Below, one piece after another: positions 7,050-9,919 of a stretch of 9,919 nucleotides of DNA (positions within the stretch are counted from its first letter, which is position 1; each line of letters starts with the position of its first letter). Location of the stretch: NCBI GenBank assembly GCA_045640905.1, contig JAZUFW010000017.1, forward strand, positions 1-9,919, written 5' to 3'. Origin of the DNA: JAILLW01 sp045640905 (GTDB taxonomy: Bacteria > Bacillota > Clostridia > Lachnospirales > Lachnospiraceae). The notes beneath the pieces are model-generated. The model saw only the letters and a list, made by a program, of their open reading frames with translations. It ran no database searches and was not told the origin of the DNA. A program made the position numbers and the translations under genes.

Positions 7050-8552
7050 ATGCCTACAAACAGAGTGACCGGAATGTACTCCGGATTAGATACGGAAAGT
7101 TTAATAAACCAGTTGGTAGAGGCAAAGTCTGTTAAGGTTAAGCAGGCTACCAAAAAGCAGATGACGATAAAGTATCAGCAGGATGCCTGGAATGATTTGA
7201 ACAAAAAGACCAAGAGCCTTTTTACCAATTTAAATAATCTTAAATATGAAAGTTCCTATTCAAAGTATACAACAAAGGCTTCGGACAGCAATGTCTGCTC
7301 TGTAGTTACTTCCGAAAAGGCTATGTTGGCAACGCAGAATCTAAAGGTTACCGCGTTGGCTCAGTCCGGTTACATGACGGGCGGAGAACTGACATTAAAG
7401 GATACCGAAGGAAATGCCACGGGAGAAAAAGCTACCAGTGCAACATTACTTTCAGAACTTGGAATTAATGAGGAAACTTTCATAAGTGTTACTGTCGGAG
7501 AAGGCGCAAACGCTACTACCAAAGAAGTAACATTAAAGCCTGATATGACACTGGATGCACTTGCAACCGAAATGTCAAAGGCAGGAGTTAATTGCAAATT
7601 CGATTCGGCAACACAGAGATTTTTCGTTGGAGCCAATGAGTCGGGTAAGGCAGCAGACTTTAGCCTTAGCGGTGGCGCGCTTGACAAGTTGGGCCTTGGC
7701 TCTGCAGCGGTTAAGCTTCCGGGGAGCGATGCTTCTATTGAACTGAATGGTGTGACCTATACCTCAAAGACAAATACATTTGAGGTTAACGGACTGACAA
7801 TCACCGCTAACGCTTTGACGGATTCGGAAGGTATTACCTTAACTACCACCAAAGATACCGGTGCCATATATGATATGGTTAAGAAATTCATTAAAGAATA
7901 TTCTGCTTTAATGAATGAAATGGATAAATACTATAATGCCAATACTGATACAAAGTATGAACCGCTGACTGATGAAGAAAAATCCGCTATGTCGGATTAT
8001 GAAATCGAAAAGTGGGAAGAAAAGTTAAAAGAACAGGTTTTGGCTAAGGATTCTAATGTTCATGATTTGACATCGGCTTTATCCGAGATTATGAGCCAGG
8101 GATTTGAAGTTAACGGCAAGACAATGTATTTATTCGATTTCGGAATCGAAACCGGCGGATACTTTGAAACGGCAGATAATGAAAAGCATGCTTATCATAT
8201 TAAAGGTGATGCTGACGACAATATATTCAGTTCGGAAACAAATACTCTTGAATATATGATTACATCGGATCCCGATGCGGTTATGAGCTTCTTTACTCAA
8301 CTTACTCAGACCATGTACGAAAAGATGGATAAGATGTCTGCCAGAGTTGACGGCGTCAGAAGTTACGGAAGCTTCTTCGATGATCAGAAGATGAAGGCCG
8401 ATTATAATGACTACACCGAGAAAATAGCTGACCTGGAATTAAAACTTACAGAATATGAAGATAAATGGTATTCGAAATTCTCGGCCATGGAAACAGCAAT
8501 GGCAAAGATGCAGTCTAACCAGAACGCAATTTCTTCATTACTTGGATCATAA
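7050..8552 (+). CDS. fliD: Flagellar filament cap protein FliD (HAP2)
   Basis: 500 residues. The N-terminal FliD domain (about 1-110) opens with TGMYSGLDTESLINQLVEAK, the hallmark of FliD, followed by a coiled coil with YQQDAWNDLNKKTKSLF. The variable middle (about 115-265) is Thr/Ala/Gly-rich and should form the exposed cap domains. The C-terminal FliD domain (about 271-495) contains YDMVKKFIKEYSALMNEM, the insert-like YEPLTDEEKSAMSDYEIEKW, and a final heptad-rich helix ending ISSLLGS. FliD forms the pentamer or hexamer at the filament tip that folds exported flagellin and can be an adhesin. The start is certain: GGAGG at 7040-7044 lies 5 nt before ATG. The intergenic gap to flaG is 9 nt, so the two are co-transcribed. 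No cysteine-rich or truncated regions are seen; the length is normal for clostridial FliD. Confidence 0.96.
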   Translation: MPTNRVTGMYSGLDTESLINQLVEAKSVKVKQATKKQMTIKYQQDAWNDLNKKTKSLFTNLNNLKYESSYSKYTTKASDSNVCSVVTSEKAMLATQNLKVTALAQSGYMTGGELTLKDTEGNATGEKATSATLLSELGINEETFISVTVGEGANATTKEVTLKPDMTLDALATEMSKAGVNCKFDSATQRFFVGANESGKAADFSLSGGALDKLGLGSAAVKLPGSDASIELNGVTYTSKTNTFEVNGLTITANALTDSEGITLTTTKDTGAIYDMVKKFIKEYSALMNEMDKYYNANTDTKYEPLTDEEKSAMSDYEIEKWEEKLKEQVLAKDSNVHDLTSALSEIMSQGFEVNGKTMYLFDFGIETGGYFETADNEKHAYHIKGDADDNIFSSETNTLEYMITSDPDAVMSFFTQLTQTMYEKMDKMSARVDGVRSYGSFFDDQKMKADYNDYTEKIADLELKLTEYEDKWYSKFSAMETAMAKMQSNQNAISSLLGS

Positions 8553-8574
8553 ATTCTTTTAGGAGGTTTGTGCT

Positions 8575-8961
8575 ATGGCTTTGCCCAATGCATATGCGCA
8601 GTACAAGAACAGTAAGGTATTAACGGCGTCACCTGCCGAGTTGACGTTGATGCTCTATGAAGGAGCAATAAAGTTCTGCAACATCGCTATTGACGGATGC
8701 CGCGAGCAGAATATCGAAAAGGCTCATATTCATATAGTAAAAACAGAAAGAATCATCGATCATCTGAGAATTACTCTGGATATGAAATACCCGGTGGCTC
8801 AGGAGTTTGAAAAGATATATTCCTACCTTAGTTCTCGTCTGGTACAGGCTAACGTAAGCAAGGACCCGGAGATTCTTGAAGAAGTCAATACTCATTTGCG
8901 CTCGGTTCGAGACACCTGGAAAGAAGTAATGCGACTTAATGCGCAAAGAGGTGCCGTATGA
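8575..8961 (+). CDS. fliS: Flagellin export chaperone FliS
   Basis: 128 residues, normal for FliS. The N-terminus AYAQYKNSKVLTASPAELTL followed by MLYEGAIKF is the diagnostic FliS motif, and four to five amphipathic helices follow, with IEKAHIHIVKTERIIDHL and LSSRLVQANVSKDPEILEEV typical of the flagellin-binding bundle. FliS binds the C-terminal D0 region of flagellin in the cytoplasm, prevents premature assembly and delivers it to the export gate; in Bacillus it also affects the flagellin-FliW balance. AGGAGG (8561-8566) is 8 nt before ATG 8575. It follows fliD by 22 nt and overlaps the next chaperone gene by 4 nt (ATGA), so coupled translation is expected. Confidence 0.96.
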   Translation: MALPNAYAQYKNSKVLTASPAELTLMLYEGAIKFCNIAIDGCREQNIEKAHIHIVKTERIIDHLRITLDMKYPVAQEFEKIYSYLSSRLVQANVSKDPEILEEVNTHLRSVRDTWKEVMRLNAQRGAV

Positions 8962-9434
8962 GCAGAGAATATGTGACTGCATTACGCGAAAGCCTTGAAA
9001 AGAAGCAAAAGGTACTGGAAGAAATACTGAGACTGTGCAAAATGCAGCAGGAAGTATTGTCTTCGGAAAAGTTTGATGCCGAAAAATTCGATGCATTGGT
9101 GGATGACAAGGACATATGCATTGAAAAGTTAGAGAAGCTTGACGAAGGCTTTGAACTGGTTTATTCAAGAGTGGAAAGTGAACTTAAGGATAATAAGGCA
9201 CAGTATTCCGAGGATATTCGTTCCATGCAGGAGCGGATTAAGACGATTACGGAATTAAGTACGAAGATAAATGCTTTGGAGGAACGTAATCGAAAGGGAG
9301 TATCCGATGCACTTATTAAGGAACGCAAAGGACTGTCCGAGGGCAAAAGATCCGTTAATGTAGCCATGCATTACTATAAAAACATGAGCGGATTGAACGT
9401 GAATGATTCGCGATATATGGACAAGAAAAAGTAA
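8958..9434 (+). CDS. FlgN/FliT-like flagellar export chaperone (hypothetical flagellar protein)
   Basis: 158 residues, almost entirely charged alpha helix with predicted coiled coils at about 5-60 and 75-125 (for example LRESLEKKQKVLEEILRL and EDIRSMQERIKTITELSTKI). It has no signal peptide and no membrane segment. The tail HYYKNMSGLNVNDSRYMDKKK region (about 137-158) is distinct from the coiled coil and may be a partner-binding segment. The size, the helical build, the ATGA overlap with fliS and the position at the fliT slot of fliD-fliS-fliT operons suggest a chaperone for FliD or hook-associated proteins. The sequence itself resembles the loosely conserved FlgN family as much as FliT, so the exact name is left open. 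AAGAGGTG (8946-8953) within fliS serves as its ribosome site. It ends the operon; no clear terminator follows. Confidence 0.72.
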   Translation: MSREYVTALRESLEKKQKVLEEILRLCKMQQEVLSSEKFDAEKFDALVDDKDICIEKLEKLDEGFELVYSRVESELKDNKAQYSEDIRSMQERIKTITELSTKINALEERNRKGVSDALIKERKGLSEGKRSVNVAMHYYKNMSGLNVNDSRYMDKKK

Positions 9435-9471
9435 AGGAATAAAAATAACAGTAAAAATTTAATTTTAGGTA

Positions 9472-9498
9472 TTAAGTACCGGAAAAAATGTCCGATAC
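9472..9498 (+). promoter_or_regulatory. Sigma-D (sigma-28) promoter for flagellin
   Basis: The -10 box TCCGATAC (9491-9498) matches the flaG promoter's box except for the last base. At the standard 15-nt spacing the -35 is TTAA (9472-9475); with 14 nt it is TAAG (9473-9476). The -35 is therefore imperfect. Predicted transcription starts near 9504-9506, giving a leader of about 82 nt. Flagellin genes of Firmicutes are usually sigma-D dependent. Confidence 0.7.
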
Positions 9499-9509
9499 AT
9501 AATATACAA

Positions 9510-9524
9510 GGCAAGATAATTGCC
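9510..9524 (+). promoter_or_regulatory. Stem-loop at the 5' end of the flagellin transcript
   Basis: GGCAA (9510-9514) pairs with TTGCC (9520-9524) around the loop GATAA. It would lie within about 5 nt of the predicted transcript start. 5'-terminal hairpins protect mRNAs from 5'-end-dependent decay, which would suit a highly expressed flagellin message; this role is inferred. Confidence 0.45.
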
Positions 9525-9545
9525 GAAACAACTTAATACATTTTA

Positions 9546-9561
9546 GTCGCAAGGATGCGAC
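9546..9561 (+). promoter_or_regulatory. Upstream CsrA-type hairpin (BS1-like) in flagellin leader
   Basis: GTCGC (9546-9550) pairs perfectly with GCGAC (9557-9561), closing the six-base loop AAGGAT. GGA in a hexaloop on a short GC-rich stem is the preferred CsrA ligand, and CAAGGATG matches the core of the E. coli CsrA selection consensus (ACARGGATG). It sits 21 nt upstream, GGA to GGA, of a second such hairpin. This matches the arrangement in B. subtilis hag. Confidence 0.72.
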
Positions 9562-9566
9562 CAATA

Positions 9567-9582
9567 TTTTCAAGGAGGAAAA
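9567..9582 (+). promoter_or_regulatory. Flagellin ribosome site in a CsrA-type hairpin (BS2-like)
   Basis: TTTTC (9567-9571) pairs with GAAAA (9578-9582), closing the loop AAGGAG. The ribosome site AAGGAGG (9572-9578) occupies the loop, 8 nt before ATG 9587. Occupation by CsrA would block ribosome entry directly. The stem is weak (one GC pair), so without CsrA it should be readily opened. Confidence 0.68.
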
Positions 9583-9586
9583 CAAT

Positions 9587-9919
9587 ATGGTAGTACAGCA
9601 CAATTTACAGGCAATGAACTCAAACAGAATGTTGACAGTTAACACAGCTTCTCAGGCTAAGTCAACAGAGAAGTTATCTTCAGGTTACAAGATCAACCGT
9701 GCAGCAGATGATGCAGCAGGTCTTGCAATTTCCGAGAAGATGAGACGTCAGGTTAGAGGCCTTACACAGGCATCTGCCAACTGCGAAGACGGTATCTCAT
9801 GTGTACAGACAGCAGAAGGTGCTCTTAATGAAGTACATGATATGTTACAGCGTATCAATGAACTGGCAGTTAAGGGTGAAAACGGAACATTAACAACTAA
9901 GGATCGCGAGTACATCGGA
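9587..9919 (+). CDS. fliC: Flagellin (filament protein), 3' partial
   Basis: The first 111 codons are present and the gene runs off the window. The N-terminus MVVQHNLQAMNSNRMLTVNT, then SSGYKINRAADDAAGLAISE (31-50), RRQVRGLTQAS (53-63) and VQTAEGALNEVHDMLQRINE (73-92) are the conserved flagellin D0/D1 segments. Flagellin is exported unfolded through the flagellar channel and polymerises under the FliD cap. QRINELAV (88-95) corresponds to the segment recognised by TLR5. Unusually, C66 and C72 lie in the D1 helix region. The start is set by AAGGAGG and by homology. The codon style differs from the upstream glycan genes, with many gca, aca and cag codons and repeated ctt/tca, as expected for a highly expressed gene. 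The Bacillus name would be hag. The gene is probably transcribed from its own sigma-D promoter and controlled by CsrA through its leader. Confidence 0.97.
   Translation, partial: MVVQHNLQAMNSNRMLTVNTASQAKSTEKLSSGYKINRAADDAAGLAISEKMRRQVRGLTQASANCEDGISCVQTAEGALNEVHDMLQRINELAVKGENGTLTTKDREYIG

Noticed and set aside
9446..9467. A/T-rich inverted segment after the chaperone gene as a terminator
   Set aside because: It has no GC stem and no proper U-tract; nothing there meets the form of an intrinsic terminator.
9468..9480. Imperfect palindrome GGTATTAAGTACC over the flagellin -35 region
   Set aside because: The arms are only four bases long and the centre is mismatched; short dyads like this are expected by chance in AT-rich intergenic DNA, so no operator is claimed.

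Overview
The window looks like a chromosomal motility locus from a flagellated, low-to-moderate G+C Gram-positive bacterium, most likely a Lachnospiraceae member (Butyrivibrio, Roseburia or Eubacterium-like). The reasons are strong GGAGG-type ribosome sites, the flagellin N-terminus, the gene order flaG-fliD-fliS-chaperone-flagellin, sigma-D-type promoters, and the style of the LicD and CgeB-like proteins. This placement is inferred from family resemblance only. All genes read on the + strand.

Region 1 (1-6456) is a tightly packed glycan-modification operon that enters from upstream. It contains a medium-chain polyol-phosphate dehydrogenase (5' end missing), a LicD-type phosphotransferase with a large C-terminal extension, two tandem CgeB/DUF3880-type glycosyltransferases, and a GT2 glycosyltransferase. 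Gaps are 2-4 nt or the genes overlap. The set suggests assembly of a glycan carrying a phospho-linked substituent. Its position directly against flagellar filament genes makes flagellin the likely acceptor, but a cell-wall polymer is not excluded.

Region 2 (6454-9434) is a late flagellar operon: flaG, fliD (filament cap), fliS (flagellin chaperone) and a FlgN/FliT-like chaperone. A near-perfect sigma-D (sigma-28) promoter begins on the stop codon of the last glycosyltransferase gene. It is followed by a strong composite stem-loop in the leader and a small hairpin that presents the flaG ribosome site in its loop.

Region 3 (9435-9919) holds the flagellin promoter, a leader with three consecutive small hairpins, and the first 111 codons of flagellin. 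Two of the hairpins present GGA in six-base loops, and the second of these is the ribosome site. This closely resembles the CsrA-binding leader of Bacillus subtilis hag, which is governed by the FliW-CsrA-flagellin switch. A similar hairpin at flaG suggests that the same switch may also cover the cap and chaperone operon.

No RNA genes, mobile elements, CRISPR arrays or convincing intrinsic terminators were seen. The only gene-free stretches are 6457-6590 and 9435-9586, and both are filled by promoter and leader elements.
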